Below, piece by piece: positions 1 through 11,119 of a DNA stretch of 64,000 nucleotides. The notes below the pieces were generated by a model. That model was not told the DNA's origin. It saw nothing but the letters and a program-made list of their open reading frames with translations, and did not search any database. Both the position numbers and the translations under genes were made by a program. How positions within the stretch are numbered: the stretch's first letter is position 1; every line of letters begins with the position of its first letter. The stretch lies in the NCBI GenBank assembly GCA_007844125.1, contig CM017556.1, positions 83,409,751-83,473,750 on the forward strand, given 5' to 3'. Source of the stretch: Sinonovacula constricta. Taxonomy: Eukaryota; Mollusca; Bivalvia; Cardiida; Solecurtidae.

Positions 1-3000
1 GACATACTTCACCTTTTTCTTCTTTCCCTGCTGGTAAAAGAAGCAGATAAAAGCTTAAAATCCATGTATAAATTATGTAAAGTTGCAATGTCAATAGGCC
101 ATGGACGCATCTGTTGGCTAACAATATTTCAAGAAAGGACCATAACTCCATCCAATATTTAGTGGATAGTGACCCAGCTTGAACTTGACCTGTATTTTGA
201 TACTTATTAACTAAATATGAATTAAATAAATTGTGTATAAATAATATTTATCAGGGAACAAACACAACATTGGAATACCACAAGGAAAAAATATAGTACC
301 CAAAGTCAACTTGATACAGTCAACTCTCGTTATCTCAAATTTCAAGGGACCGTAGAAAATAGTTTGAGATATCCGAAGTTTGAGTTATCCGAATTTAAAG
401 ATAGTTTGTGTAAATCTTAAAAATCTTACCTGCTACACGATGACTGGTAATGACTGAAATTCCTTGTTATTTCTGCCACTGTAAACTAAGTTTCTGCAAG
501 TTTGTGTGGTTTTGCATGTTTAAAGTGTTATCAGATTTTTAACAATGTAATTTAATATTCTTCTTTTTATTGTAGGTTGTTGCGTCGTCATAAGTGCATG
601 GCCTAATTTTGTATACCTAAAGCTGAAAGAAAATGCAAGTTCTCAAAATCTTTTACAACAACAAGTACAAACTGAAACACTTTAATCAGCGTTAATAGAT
701 TAACGAAATTGTTGTTCATTAAATCAGCTAACTAAATAATAATCGATTAACCTCTTCTCTAAATTACATGAAATCCTGATTGCCGATAATTGGCGATAAA
801 ACTAGCGCCCAAATCTTCGCAAGTTTCACGGTAGGTGTGAAAATTACTATTGTTGCCGTTTTGCATCTTATACCAATTTGAAGTTTGAGATAGACCAACT
901 GATTTCAACAGTTTTATACGTTTGGGGACAAAGAATTTAGTTTGATATATCCGATAATTTGACATATCCGAATTTGAATTAAGCGGAGTCGATCTATATA
1001 GAAACTATAGGGAAAAAAACGGGACCGTAGAAAACAGTTTGACATAACCGGAAATTTGAGATAACCAATTTTGAAATAACGAGAGTTGACTGTATTTGGT
1101 ATCATACACTTAATAACTGGATATGAATTGAATCATTCAGGTCTTTCAAAGATTATTGGCTTGAAACAAAAATCCACAGATGGATGTATGGACAGTTACT
1201 CTATTTTTCCATTCACTAATTTTGATTAAACAAAAGGACAAAAGAATTTATACCTTAGCTAAATTTATATATAAGGCTCTTTTTCAGATAACTGGAAAAA
1301 ATAATGGCCATTACATTTATGTGCTTAGTTTAAAATCTGGTTGCACACATGTATTACTAAGGTATTTTTATTTCATATTAACTGCAAAGATGCTTTTGAA
1401 AAAAGTACATTGCTTTGTGATGCTTGTCATGAATTAGTCATTAGTACTTTTTTGTCAAAAATGTCAAAACTTTAAAGTTTGACATTTTTGACAAAAAATA
1501 AATATTTAGTCAAAGAACACATGGTAATATACAATATATTTTAATTATAATTTATATTTTCATTACATGTGAAATATATATAACTAATTGATTAAACAAA
1601 GGATGTAAAACAAAAAAGAATGTGATTGTAGAAATTAATCTTACCTCAGGTTCCTTGCGCCATTGTGACAACTGATCTTTAAACTCCTTCTCCTCCTCTT
1701 CTTCCTCATCTCTGACTGGGAAATCTATCAAAGACCTCTCTGATCTCTCAGTCCCAAACATCCCGATCCCTGCCTTGGCACCTTTACGTTTCACTGCCTC
1801 CACGGGTGTTGTAATACCTTGTTTATTCTTACCCAAACCTTTGCCCACTTCGAAGCCCATCTGATAAATTAAAATTATAAATAAATGAAGTGAGAAATTG
1901 AATTGTTTTATTGAAACAATAAAATATACAACTCAAGAGTTATCTTGACAAAATGCCATGTGTATATCTATGTTAATTTATACATTTCATAATATTTGCA
2001 ATGAAAGCATGTATCTAATTTCTGCATATATATGTAATTTATTTATTAGTATATATTATTACTCAATCAATATTACTTACTGTCTTTAATATGTAACTGT
2101 ATCATGTCAAAAATATAACTAATTGGACATTATAATGAAAGAAGTTTAACTGATTTGTTGGTCAATTCAGCCTCTGACTAATAAACAAAAATCTGAGTTA
2201 TGAAACTTTAAGCAAATAAACATCAGCGCCTCAACAACAAGAAACATACCTTTTGCATCAGTTTCATACCAACACCTTTTGTGTGCTTTTCCCAGTTACC
2301 AATGCCCCTGGAAAGAGAAAAGACAACTTAAAACTAAGCTTGGTTCATTAATTGACTCTTAATATGATACATTATTATATGTTAATAAATAAGTGATTTG
2401 ATATTGGCCCTATAATTTGTCCGAGGGCAGTAGTATTGGCCCAAGGCCAAAGGCGGTGGGCCAATTCGTCTGACCCATGGACAAATAACAGTGCCAATAT
2501 CAAATCACTTATTTATTGACAATTTATTAAATAACTGCATGTACTTATAACATTTCACATTTGATACTTAGTTAGTTTTTGCATTAACCCAAGTCAGACA
2601 ATGCTTGTTTGTGTTTTTGTGAAATCTTTACATTGTAAATTCAGTTAACATTTAGTTAAACACTACCAATTTATGCTGTGAATGTTTGAAAACGGAGAAT
2701 ATTTTGTTTCATAAATTTATGCAACCTGTCGGCGTCTACACGTGGACCTAGTTAAAACAAAATGGCTGCCATTTCCCAGAGCTTCTTGCTGAAATCTGTA
2801 TCATTTTTTGCCCAGCATTATAAGCCAATCAAATCACTTCAAATGCGTGCTTTATATCAAAATCACTTTTTGGCTCTGGGCCGAAAAAGTGATATTGACA
2901 CTCTTTTAAAGCAGGCTGTCATGTTACTGAACATGGCAGGGTTTTTTTATACGACTAATAACATACAGTTATTTAATAATGCTTAGTAAAGTCTAGCAAT

Positions 3001-6000
3001 GACTTGCTAAAATGCCTGGCCATATAGCTAGAGACTTGACAGCCAATAAGGTGGATCTTGATTGGCAAGCTTCCAGCAGATCTGGATCAACACTTACTGC
3101 CAAAATATACATATATGCACAGCAGGCTCAGCAGAGTTAATACCTATACAACTGCTTACTATTTGCTAACTATTCAATGTAATGATGTCAAGATGCCTTG
3201 CAAGTGACTCCGCACTAGATAATGTAGATTTTGATCTAACAGCTCAAGTAAGGGTGATCTGGATCTACACTTTTTGAAATAAGTGTTTTGACATGATCAG
3301 TTTGGGCTTAGAAGTCTACGAGAAAGAGCAGTGGAAATAAAGCCATTACTATTTTTAATTATTGATTAGCCCAATTATAAAAACATGAATAAATTTTGTA
3401 TATGTTTGTTGGGTTTATCGTTTATACTGTATATACATAAAGGTGGTGTGTGACAGTTTGCCTATATTAAATGTATGTAACAATATCTTATCCCTGTTGT
3501 GGGGAATTTCGGCTAAATATCTGCATTCACTCATACTTTAACGTAATAGAATACTTTTTTTTAACCATTTCCTTAATTGTTAGACAGTACAAATAATGAA
3601 ATATATCACTCCAAATTATCTTTCTTTCCAAACTTTAAATAAGCATGATGGGGATTTCTGCTAAAAACAAATATCAACATCAACACCACTTTATGATTTA
3701 CCCTGATGATGATAATAAGGTTATGTCAAAGGTGGTCACATGGTATTCTTAGTTTAAAAAAAGCTGACTGTGCAGCATGGTTCAGATAGGAAATACCTGT
3801 TTGTAGTGATGGGTGAGTGTTATTTTTCAATTCACACAGATACAGCACATTATTAAACAGCATTGTGTAGGATCTTAACAGGCAACTATAATTGATTTGA
3901 TGGTTTGACAGAAAAAAAAGGTCCAAACTATCAGATATCACCTTTAAATAATTGGAAATTGTAGTATATAATATGATATTTGATCTCAGCTGTAATCAAA
4001 AGCATTTTCTCACTCATATGTTAGTTACAATATTTTAACCATGAGCAAAGATTAAATGGATTTAGATCACATTTGAACCTTAAACTGAATTTTAGAATTT
4101 CCAAGTTGTCCTTTATTGGTAGTTGCTTCAATACACTGTGTATACATTTAAACAAACTTATGGTTTAGTCCGAACATGGCCCTAGTACAAACAAAAGAAA
4201 ACATGGACATCCAATTTTGACATGGTCTTTTGTAATTCATTGGCAAATTTACAAACTATATGCCATATGAGTTAAACCAATGACAAACTAAAGCTCAGCT
4301 GAAAGACCTTCTCACATAAAAGTATTTTTCAACAAGTAGGATTTGAACCCATGCAGTAAGGTGCCCAAGGAGACTGAGAGTAACAAGTCAGCAACTCAGT
4401 CACCGACCCTACAAACATGTTTCTTAATGAATATATACTTGAGATGTAATACTGATATCTTACTTTGTGTCTGAAGATAGTGACTTCGCAGCAAAGCGAT
4501 TTGATGTTTGTTTCTCCTTTTTGGGTTTGCGACTTAACTTGGCAAGGTCACTCATGCTGAACTCAGCATCATTGTCTTCATCCTCCTCATCCCCCTTTTA
4601 AACAGAAACACAAAAACATGTCCAAGTTTCTATATAACAAATTTAGAAAACATAATATTGACAGCATCTTCCTTTGTGGGATTATGTGGTCTAGTGGTAA
4701 AAGACCTTAAACTCTGGATTGGACGATCCCAGGTTCTTACCCAGAAATTCACTTATTTTATTGGCAGAGGAAGACAAATACGTGATTTAACCCCTATTAG
4801 ACTAGGTCAGCTGAATGACATCAACATAAAGGTTATAATATAAGGTACAATAACAGTTCAGTATGTCCTGAGGTTATAAAGCTTTGAGCACTTGACTGCT
4901 CTCAATGATTTGATTGGTTGAATTTTTTTAAACTTAAAATTTAGCCAACCAAGAGCTTCAGGTAGATTTTGGACTTGAGCTCATTGTTTAATAATTGAAA
5001 GAGAATTTTAATGACCTTCCATAACAGTTTGCACTCACTTTGCTTTCCCCCTTAGAGGACACCAACTAATGCAGTACACTGGTAAGAACTACTACAATAT
5101 TTTGGCTTCTTTTTTTTCTGTTACATTACACCAACATTATGATGGTCAAATTGGCAATGCCCTGCTATAACTTGTAGAAGGAGGATCCCAAGGATCTCAA
5201 GACAAAAAGCCCACCAGATCTCAAGACAAAAAGCCCACCAGATCTCAAGACAAAAAGCCCACCAGATCTCAAGACAAAAAGCCCGCCACAGGCCATCTGG
5301 AAGAACACTCAACAAGAAACTTTTGCTCTAATCTGGATGCAAACCTGGTGATGTGTTACAAGTAAGTCAATTACTCTAAGGTTGCCTCTTGTCTGTTTCT
5401 TTCTCTGTTTAATACACTATTAGTGAAAGGATTTTACAAAAGTCAGTAAAACCCTTACAATAATTAACTACAAAATTTAGTAATAATTACTTTGGTGTTC
5501 ATTTTGTCAGTTTTATTGCTGGCATTTATGAGAAACTATATATTTTCCCCCAAAATTTTGACAGAAAAATAATATTCTAATTGGGACAAAAAATTCTAAG
5601 TACTCTAATTCTAAATAACAAATGACTTTTGCAACAACTCTGTACTTTAATATACAGACATATTAAGATTTTTTTTCTTCATCTTCTTTAATGCAAAAAA
5701 TGCTGTAATAGTAAAAACAGAAGAAAAAAAGTCCCAATGTAATGAACATTCACAATTTTCCAAATTTGTGCACACATAAAAACTGAAAACCTACCTCCTC
5801 TCCAGGTTTAAATGTTTTGTCACCTTGTTTGATTCCCCCACTGACAAATCCAATTGGAGCTGTAAAATCACTCTTTCCCTTACGATTTGAGGCACCAAAT
5901 CCTGGTCTTTCATCCCCGCTGTCATTGTCTGCCCACATGCCTATAATAAGATTTCATGAACTCTTAGCATGCAACATGTAAGGGTAAATTCATCTTGCAT

Positions 6001-7320
6001 AAGCCATAATCATGCTTCATTTGTACTTTATCTGTGAGCTTAAAATTTATTTTTTCTTGTTTATCAAGGAGCGTTATACATGTAGCCTTCCTAATGGGTA
6101 GGTGTTAGGTAAACAGTTACAGTGAAAACAATGTGATGTTTTTTAATTTTTTCAAATGACTCAGATATCAGAATCCACATACAAATTTATGCTGTTGAAT
6201 AAGTTCAGAATGAGTGAAATTACTTGAGCTTAATGGAGAAAAAAACTAATAAAAACAGATTTCTTGTATAAAGTATACGAAAAAACTGTAAATTTACTTT
6301 ATATTTTAAGCTTCTTAAGATAAAAATTCACTAATTTTGTTGGATAACCACAAAGGGTTTTCGCTTGTCATCAGATCATTTTTACTCATCAGGACAAGTA
6401 GATAATTAGTTATTATGACCTTGCTAACAAAAAATCTTCATGATTGGTTTACAGCTACATACAATTGCAATTAGACACCGCTAGTGACTCTGCCAATAAC
6501 CCTGCAGGAGCTACTGATTTGGATCTGCACAAAAAATTGTCAAAGACTGATCAAATCCTGCTGCTATGGCACAATTGATGTAACAATTATAATGCAATAT
6601 TTTGCATTTTGCATGCCTTAAATTTAATAATGAAAATACCAACTTGATAAATGACATGTTTACAAACACCATAATGCTCTGACAACTATTATTTGCATAC
6701 TACTGAAACCACTATCAGTTTAGTGCTACTATATTTATATAAGCACAATCTGCTTACCATAAAAATATTACCTGTTTTTTTTTTACAAATGCACCACCTG
6801 CATACCATAAAAGCACTATCGATTTTATCATAAAAGCACAACCTGATTATCATAAAAAGCACCACCGAATTATAATAAAAGTACCACCTAATTGTAATAA
6901 AAGTACCACCTAATTATCATAAAAGCACCACCTGATTATCATAAAAAGCAACAGCTAATTATAATAAAAGTACCACCTGATTATAATAAAAGTACCACTT
7001 GATTATCATAAAAGCACAATATGATTATCATAAGTTACACTAGATGCTTACAATAAATAACACTATGCTTACCATAAATACCACAACATGCCTACCACAA
7101 ATATCACTGTAATTATGCATACTACAAATAACACCATATGCGTACCACAAATAACATTATATGTTTACCATAAATAACACTTCATGCTTACGATAAATAA
7201 CAATAAATACTAACCATAAATGGCTTGGTTCTTTGTTTGCCTGCGACCAGAACGAATGTTGAAGGAGTTGTACACATCATCATCTGTAATTTCAAACTTC
7301 TCTACCTCAGGAGACGACAT
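1..7320 (-). CDS. TFIP11: TFIP11 (tuftelin-interacting protein 11), 5' half, six exons, partial
   Basis: G-patch protein that works with the DHX15 helicase in late spliceosome disassembly in the nucleus (family knowledge). Coding exons on the minus strand are 7320-7215, 5940-5795, 4594-4464, 2307-2250, 1860-1645 and 30-1 (running off the window). Every junction has AG/GT and the phases join exactly. The N-terminus (MSSPEVEKFEITDDDVYNSF) matches the TFIP N-terminal region, followed by the YG-M-WA and DERPGFG signatures at the exon 1/2 join. Exon 3 is acidic, then basic. Exons 4 and 5 carry the G-patch (HTKGVGMKLMQKMGFEVGKG, then LGKN and QGI), then the DFPV and acidic region ending SQWRKEPE. 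Exon 6 begins QGKKKKVKY, as in the vertebrate protein. The C-terminal GCFC-type half lies left of the window. An acceptor at 7342 upstream of the ATG indicates a 5' UTR intron. The stretch between exons 3 and 4 appears shorter than in vertebrates, so one small exon could have been missed. Confidence 0.93.
317..1092. mobile_element. Tigger/pogo-type MITE with TA target duplication
   Basis: The left end begins CAGTCAACTCTCGTTATCTC and the right end is its inverse, ending CGAGAGTTGACTG. Both ends are flanked directly by TA (315-316 and 1093-1094), the target duplication expected for Tc1/mariner-pogo elements. Subterminal repeats of 'GGGACCGTAGAAAA' and 'TTTGA-ATATCCGA' recur inside. There is no transposase ORF, so it is non-autonomous. 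It lies in the TFIP11 intron between exons 5 and 6. Confidence 0.85.
1447..1498. repeat. Near-perfect inverted repeat (hairpin)
   Basis: TTTTTTGTCAAAAATGTC and GACATTTTTGACAAAAAA face each other about a short centre with one base of mismatch or length difference. It sits in TFIP11 intron 5, about 150 bp beyond the exon 5 donor. The composition is compatible with a small foldback element; function unknown. Confidence 0.7.
2375..2990. repeat. Foldback/MITE-like element in TFIP11 intron
   Basis: AATAAATAAGTGATTTGATA (about 2,382-2,401) has its inverse at about 2,495-2,516, enclosing a GC-richer centre with GGCCCAAGGCC. The motifs AAATCACTT, TTTGGC and ATAACTG recur to about 2,985, including an inverted ATAACTG/CAGTTATT pair, so the element may extend that far. 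The small ORF at 2,762-2,986 lies inside the repeat and is not a supported gene. Confidence 0.55.
3000..4310. other. TFIP11 intron, no gene seen
   Basis: AT-rich intron sequence between exons 4 and 3. Two degenerate GATCTGGATC/TTGATC-containing patches (about 3,010-3,110 and 3,195-3,300) resemble each other and suggest an old dispersed repeat. No coding potential was recognised. Confidence 0.5.
4320..4430 (-). mobile_element. tRNA-derived SINE head (minus strand)
   Basis: Read on the minus strand, there is a box A-like segment (GGTCGGTGACTGAGTTG) and a box B-like GGGTTCAAATCCTA about 70 nt apart. These are the two internal RNA polymerase III promoter boxes of a tRNA-derived SINE. There is no clear tail, so it is a fragment. 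Confidence 0.5.
4671..4850 (+). mobile_element. tRNA-derived SINE, degenerate
   Basis: Box A-like TGGTCTAGTGG at about 4,687 and box B-like GGTTCTTACCC at about 4,731, followed by about 100 bp of non-tRNA tail. Intron copy in TFIP11. The family assignment is tentative because box B is poor. Confidence 0.4.
5191..5286. repeat. 24-bp tandem repeat, four copies
   Basis: The unit AGATCTCAAGACAAAAAGCC plus CACC is repeated four times almost without change. The first unit begins AGG and the last ends CGCC. The 24-bp period keeps an ORF open on the minus strand (an EIWWAFCL repeat), but nothing suggests that ORF is expressed. It lies in the TFIP11 intron between exons 3 and 2. Confidence 0.9.
6720..7200. 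repeat. Degenerate 21-23 bp tandem repeat next to TFIP11 exon 1
   Basis: About twenty diverged units of the type 'TTATCATAAAAGCACCACCTGA', with the commonest variants TAATAAAAGTACCACC and ACCATAAATAACAC. The array runs to within a few bases of the exon 1 donor at 7214, so the intron start may itself have been eroded from the array. Confidence 0.75.
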
Positions 7321-7344
7321 TGTGGAGAGAGTAAACAGCCTCTG

Positions 7345-8700
7345 TAACAGGATAAACAGAATGTGTATTCAATCTTTAACATCACTTTTGTAATAGAGGT
7401 TTCTCATATTTTCAGCCCTTATCAAATTTTCATTTTATTTTTATATTAAGACCAAATTACAGCATGTCTATTTTATGATAACAAATATTCTACTACTTGT
7501 TCTTCCTGGTATGCACACAAACACAGAAAAATGCAGATGAAATAAAACATTAATGGATGAACAAAGTACATTGGGGAAATGGAAATTATCATCCTCTTTC
7601 GATAATATCCGAGGTATTCCAAAGAGTAGGTAGGTCCTTTTAGCTGGAATTCTTGGACATTATCACTTGTTCTTTTGCAGATGGTGTAATTAACAACAGT
7701 TGTTGATGATAGTTAACCTGGGTATCACAAGAAAGGCAGAAAAGTCAACACACACTACAAAGAGTACAAGCATAAAAACAGAGTAATCCAAATGGAAGAA
7801 CCTACATGTATTTAGGGATTATTCAGGGGAGACTGTCCACTACTGTCGCTTATTGCAGTTATTGAGGCGAAATGGAACTGACCAATCAAAAGGGCCAAAT
7901 TATGAGAAGATTTAAATGCCACAAACAGAATCAGGCAAGGTTATTTCAAACGGACTTCTCAATGAAAATCCCTGTGTTAAATAAATGTGTGTATCAATTG
8001 TTAAATAACACTTTTAAACTGTTTCACTGTTAAGGTCCTGTTTGAATATGTAAAAAAGACAATTACATCCTACAGATAATGGTGGTAAAGGGCGAGAAAA
8101 AATGAAACAGGGTAATACCCCTCTGAACATTCATAGCACGGCAGGAAACTTACTCAAAATATGATAAGTTTGTATTTCCCTTATATATTTGTTTCCCTCT
8201 GAAAAACCCGTTTAAAAAGGAAATCATGATATACATTATTCCTTCTCTCTATGTATCACTGTATGGTTAAGTGGTCCTGATACATGCAGTCACTTCTAAA
8301 GTTTCAAAATTTATGATAAAGATTAAATTTGTCTAGTATCATGTAACCTAGAACCCAGAACCTTTAATTGAAGTCTGTATGCACACACATGACAATATAT
8401 GGATGTTGAAAGCATGACATTGATTATCAATATCAAATAGTTTTTAACTGTTAAATTTGGTGGTTTTACTCATAAATTTTCTGTCATAAAAAAGTAGTCG
8501 ACTGATAGTTAAGTATAGAATTTTCCCATTGTCTAATAACATTTGTACAATTTCCTATTGTCGATTTTCCCCCAAGATCTAGATTATCATCTATGCCTAG
8601 GATCCAACAGGGATAGTAGATTAAAATGTTGTCATCTCTATCCGAACACGAGTGCCCGACAATAGCTCGGGTACAATTAGTCTTGTATACATCTATGTAT
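7345..8700. other. TFIP11 5' UTR intron, no gene seen
   Basis: AT-rich sequence between the inferred first exon and the coding exon. No coding region, RNA gene or clear repeat was recognised. The small ORF at 8,484-8,705 (minus) has no recognisable features. Confidence 0.4.
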
Positions 8701-8701
8701 A

Positions 8702-8960
8702 GCATACAACGCCATTAAGATATGTAACTTTAGAATATGTGTAATTATGTTGTATTGTCTACTTTAAACTGAAATACTTACATAAAAACAAAAAGTTCCT
8801 TTGCGAAAGTGTAAATGCAACAGGGCGAACAATCTTAAATACAATTCAATATTGTTGCTGGATAGCCTAAAATTGTCTCAACGTTTTGCAATCCGCATTT
8901 CTCGACGATTACTGCTTTTGAGGAAATTATCCGAGTAGCTCCGATAAGTATTATAACACT
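8702..8960 (-). promoter_or_regulatory. TFIP11: Probable TFIP11 first non-coding exon and promoter region
   Basis: A clean donor (AT then GTAAGTATTT) on the minus strand lies at 8781-8776, and an acceptor stands 21 nt before the TFIP11 ATG at 7343-7342. A first 5' UTR exon ending at 8782 is therefore likely, giving a 5' UTR intron of about 1.4 kb. The transcription start was not located; it should lie near 8,900-8,960. The segment is repeated at about 42,000-42,340, which shows it was copied with the downstream gene block. The exon limits are inference. Confidence 0.5.
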
Positions 8961-9090
8961 TCGGCCTTTTTACACTTCGCCCTCCCCTGATTAATCACGC
9001 TTCGCCCAGAAGGGAATCCCACTTCGCCCTTACTAAATAACATATCGCCTTCGGAAAGAAGTTTATAAGTTACACGTCGCCCTTAAATCT
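8935..9090. repeat. Cluster of CACTTCGCCCTT motifs upstream of TFIP11
   Basis: Variants of ACTTCGCCCTT occur about six times in 150 bp (CACTTCGGCC, CACTTCGCCC, CGCTTCGCCC, CACTTCGCCC, ATCGCCTTCGG, CACGTCGCCC), with isolated ones at about 9,436 and, inverted, at about 9,656. This is a decayed short-motif array. Its position at the inferred promoter makes it either a regulatory cluster or a local repeat. Confidence 0.55.
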
Positions 9091-9833
9091 TAAATTAAGA
9101 AGTTAAGTAAAAAATATAATTGTTAAGGTATTAGAAAAAATTCTTAACCTGAATAAAATATACGAAGATAACTATTCCTTGGTGTAAATGCGATGTTACT
9201 TCATATAACTATGTGTTAGAAAAGAAAGAAAAGAACAAGTTATAATCTAGATTATATAAAAAAAAATCTGTAGTAATACTTGAATGCTACACATTCATAT
9301 TAAATAGCTAACACGTTCGCGATTTTGCTTTTAATATTAAAAACATAAAAAACCGTAAACGAAGTTTTTAACCTTATATTTTTAAACATTCCGCTGTTGC
9401 AAGGTTGTGAATGTTGCTTATGGGCATACGTATTTTGTCGCCCTTACTTTAAAAAGGTTTTCACACTCATCATATACTTTCAATGTAGATCTTATATTAA
9501 AACTCCGTTGCAAGAAACATTTATTTCAAATGTTGTTCAAGCAGAATTATAAATACAATTTTAAATAACAAACTAAAAAATTGAACAAGTGTTGTTCTTA
9601 TTCAAGAATAATGTTAAGGAAAAAGGGCTGACCGTGAATCTCGCCTCCTATCATAAGGGCGAACTATTACCAAATAATGGCGAATTGTGACCAATTAAGA
9701 GCCGTCAGTTGGCCGAAAAAAACGACTAATCTTTTGTTCAGAATGAATCTCCGACATTTTAGAAACATTTTTTTTTCGGGGGAGCATACCCACGGACCCA
9801 CTAGAACATATGTCAAATTCGGTCTTCACTCCA

Positions 9834-9834
9834 C

Positions 9835-9865
<31 letters not shown>

Positions 9866-9897
9866 GAGCTGAAAAGTTCTGGATCCTGGCCTGCGCT

Positions 9898-9985
<88 letters not shown>
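9834..9985. repeat. Poly-C, (CA)n and (AT)n low-complexity tract
   Basis: A C-run of about 17, then (CA)7-8, then after 35 bp of unique sequence an uninterrupted AT dinucleotide run of about 85 bp (9,901-9,985). The ORFs reading IYIYIY through this tract are artefacts of the dinucleotide repeat. Confidence 0.98.
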
Positions 9986-9987
<2 letters not shown>

Positions 9988-10589
9988 TGTACAGTAAAAT
10001 TCAGCAGACATATCTGGATGATATGCGACTGATTGAATATTTACTATGTGCAAAATTAGTTATGCATAGATGTATATACATTAAACATGTAATTGTAGGC
10101 CTATTTGTTTAAATATTATGACGTATAACATACTATTAATTAGCAATCAAAATTGTTAAAAATTATGTCATCCTGATTTAAGTAACACTTGAAACTTAAA
10201 CCAGCATGGTTAAGTATTTTCATTTACTTGATTGATTTGTTATACACGCTATTAACTTATGGTAAAGATTAAGTTGTTCGTCCTATTTTTAAGTACCATT
10301 TATTTTTTTAAGGGTGGTAAAGGGTGTCGGTTTGTTAAAGCGATTTTCAATGAATTAAATAATGGTTACAAATCACCACACATAAAAGAACACTTTCATT
10401 GCCCAAGTGTTATGCGTTTCAAGAGTGCGTGTTTATTTACACGCGAAACAGTTAATTGATAAGACCAGGCAGTTGTGACAAATGCAAATAGGGAATATAT
10501 GGGATATTTAAGCTTTTATATAAAATATGTACATTGAATGCAATGTTTATGCTATGGAAGAGTTATTAGAGCCGATGATAATAGTCAAT

Positions 10590-11110
10590 AATTGTAAGAC
10601 ATATTTTGATTCCGAAAACCGTCTTAGTTCATTTGAACACGGATTTCGTTTCAGATATTGTTGTGAAACCCAGCTTATTCCGTTCTAGCAAGATCTATCT
10701 GACACCCTTAAACACTGTAAAAAGGCCGATTTTTGTCATGGATTTTACTAAAGCTTTTGACAAAGTTGACCTCCATTTTGAATCTATAATTGTATTAAAT
10801 TATGCATAAATAAAGAAACAAAACAAAACTTTTCTTGGCTCATTTCCCCCTAAATACCAGAACCCAAACAATAATTATAACAGGGTATAAATCTGATACA
10901 GTTTCAGTACAATCAGGTTTACCACAGGGTTCAGTACTTAGCCCGTGCCTTTTTTAGGCCTATGTAGATAACCTATACCTGTTTTCCTTAAAAGCAGTGT
11001 CAGCCTTTTTACCGATAATACAATTACAACAATGAAGGTGTGGTCTTCTTGGTGTGTGTTTATTGACAGACAAAGCTTATTACCTACTGCTGACATATAG
11101 TTTTAACATT
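10590..11110 (+). pseudogene. Non-LTR retrotransposon reverse transcriptase fragment, dead
   Basis: Pieces of a reverse transcriptase are readable across frames: a FEHGFR block followed by CCETQL (about 10,636-10,672), DFTKAFDKVD (10,741-10,770), and SVQSGLPQGSVLSPCLF (about 10,904-10,953) followed by a degraded Y-x-D-N-like segment. Block order is right for a LINE reverse transcriptase of the Jockey/CR1-like group. Several frameshifts and stops make it inactive. No ends or target duplication were found. Confidence 0.75.
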
Positions 11111-11119
11111 TCATATCAG

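Noticed and set aside
1552..1644. C-terminal extension of the TFIP11 exon 5 ORF
   Set aside because: The frame runs past a clear GTAAG donor at 1644; the next exon begins at position 30 with the expected sequence in phase.
9677..10053. ORFs with long Ile-Tyr repeats on both strands
   Set aside because: They are translations of the AT dinucleotide microsatellite.
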